Shown piece after piece: positions 63,405 through 64,000 of a stretch of DNA of 64,000 bases. Within the stretch, counting starts at the first letter, position 1. Each line of letters starts with the position of its first letter. The notes under the pieces were generated by a model that saw nothing but the letters and a program-made list of their open reading frames with translations, did no database searches and was not told the DNA's origin. Both the position numbers and the translations under genes were made by a program. Source of the DNA: Apostichopus japonicus (lineage: Eukaryota; Echinodermata; Holothuroidea; Aspidochirotida; Stichopodidae); the NCBI RefSeq assembly GCF_037975245.1, contig NC_092570.1, forward strand, positions 8,927,001 through 8,991,000. Reading direction: 5' to 3'.

Positions 63405-63904
63405 CTTTTTAGAGGAAAGAAAAAAAAGAAGTTTAATAATCTTGAAGACAGTTTATAACTTTGGTCTTCTAGAAAAACCTGCTAATTAACTGAGATTTGT
63501 TCACTGGGAACATTATACTTCCCATCACAAATAGCACCATCAAGGAACAGAGCCAGAGACTGAAGTAAAAATGCAAGTTAAACAAGGGATCTCATCTCAG
63601 TACATAACAGTAGTTGTTGTTACAAGTTGGTTGCAAATTTGGTTTCCTTTGAAAGTACAAACAAAACTTGGTGAAACTAATATCCAACTTCCTCCTAATA
63701 ATTGGAAGACTGTTTTATTGGAAGACTATTTTCACCTCCAGAAACAGGACATTATGGTCATATCCCTTCATAAGGACATAGTGTAGAGCACTTTAGGAAG
63801 TTGAAACATTAGTCTACTTACAAAGCATTTAAGAAAACAATGAGCAACTAATGGCAACTCTTTGTGGAAAGGACTGAGAATGCAAAACATTAATAATATT
63901 GTAC
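63405..63904. other. 5' flank or first intron of the SDR gene
   Basis: The first identified SDR exon has an acceptor at its 5' side, so this is intron or upstream sequence. A minus-strand ATG followed by CTTT and GTAAGT near 63823 could be a tiny first exon, but it joins in frame only with an alternative acceptor three bases further in. Confidence 0.3.
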
Positions 63905-64000
63905 ATCATCTACGTAAACACTATTTGTAGGTTCCACCTCATCAGAAAACCAGTTACGTAAACACTATTTGTAGGTTCCACCTCATCAGAAAACCATCTA
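63905..64000 (+). repeat. 45-bp tandem repeat at the window edge
   Basis: TACGTAAACACTATTTGTAG and GTTCCACCTCATCAGAAAACC occur twice in a row, the second copy running to the end of the window. The array may continue beyond. Confidence 0.75.

Overview
This is eukaryotic, AT-rich, animal genomic DNA. The genes are split by canonical GT-AG introns, and introns and spacers are packed with mobile-element remnants and minisatellites. The gene set (an EPSTI1-like gene, a MID1IP1/Spot14 gene, an SLC22 transporter, NDUFA1 and an extended SDR reductase), with tRNA-derived SINEs, Penelope-like retroelement pieces and hAT/Harbinger MITEs, suggests an invertebrate deuterostome. An echinoderm is my best guess, but the sequence alone does not prove it.

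Layout. 91-651 (-): single-exon MID1IP1/Spot14-like lipogenic regulator. 2438-6863: large foldback element with arms of tandem 300-bp units, TA flanks, and a perfect 46-bp-arm palindrome in its core. 7435-9590: hAT-type MITEs and a repeat called here R1. 10297-15426 (+): complete seven-exon EPSTI1-like coiled-coil gene, 354 aa, assembled here from splice sites. 16440-18125: BamHI-type 57-bp minisatellite interrupted by an inverted-repeat insertion. 19043-20060: decayed Penelope-like element with a GIY-YIG endonuclease. 21028-23897: Harbinger-type MITE and TTAA-type MITEs, one carrying a nested LINE tail with its own target duplication. 25036-32973 (+): ten-exon SLC22 organic ion transporter, 474 aa, with an alternative 3' exon at 34169-34218. 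36650-37784: more R1 and TTAA MITE copies. 39136-43185 (+): three-exon NDUFA1 of respiratory complex I, 72 aa, with a 20-bp minisatellite in intron 2. 50592-63404 (-): eight-exon NAD(P)-dependent SDR (dihydroflavonol-reductase-like) with a highly charged, Glu/Lys-rich C-terminal extension of about 230 residues. Its first few residues lie upstream, possibly outside the window.

The genes do not form a pathway or operon. MID1IP1 (lipogenesis), NDUFA1 (respiration), the transporter and the reductase are ordinary housekeeping or metabolic neighbours. The unusual content is in the repeats. The most notable are the foldback element with its hairpin core, and a dispersed repeat family in both orientations whose tandem units each carry a direct repeat of the nuclear-receptor half-site AGGTCA spaced by one base (DR1).

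All exon boundaries were derived by hand from splice consensus and reading-phase continuity. Protein names rest on recognised family motifs, not on database searches.
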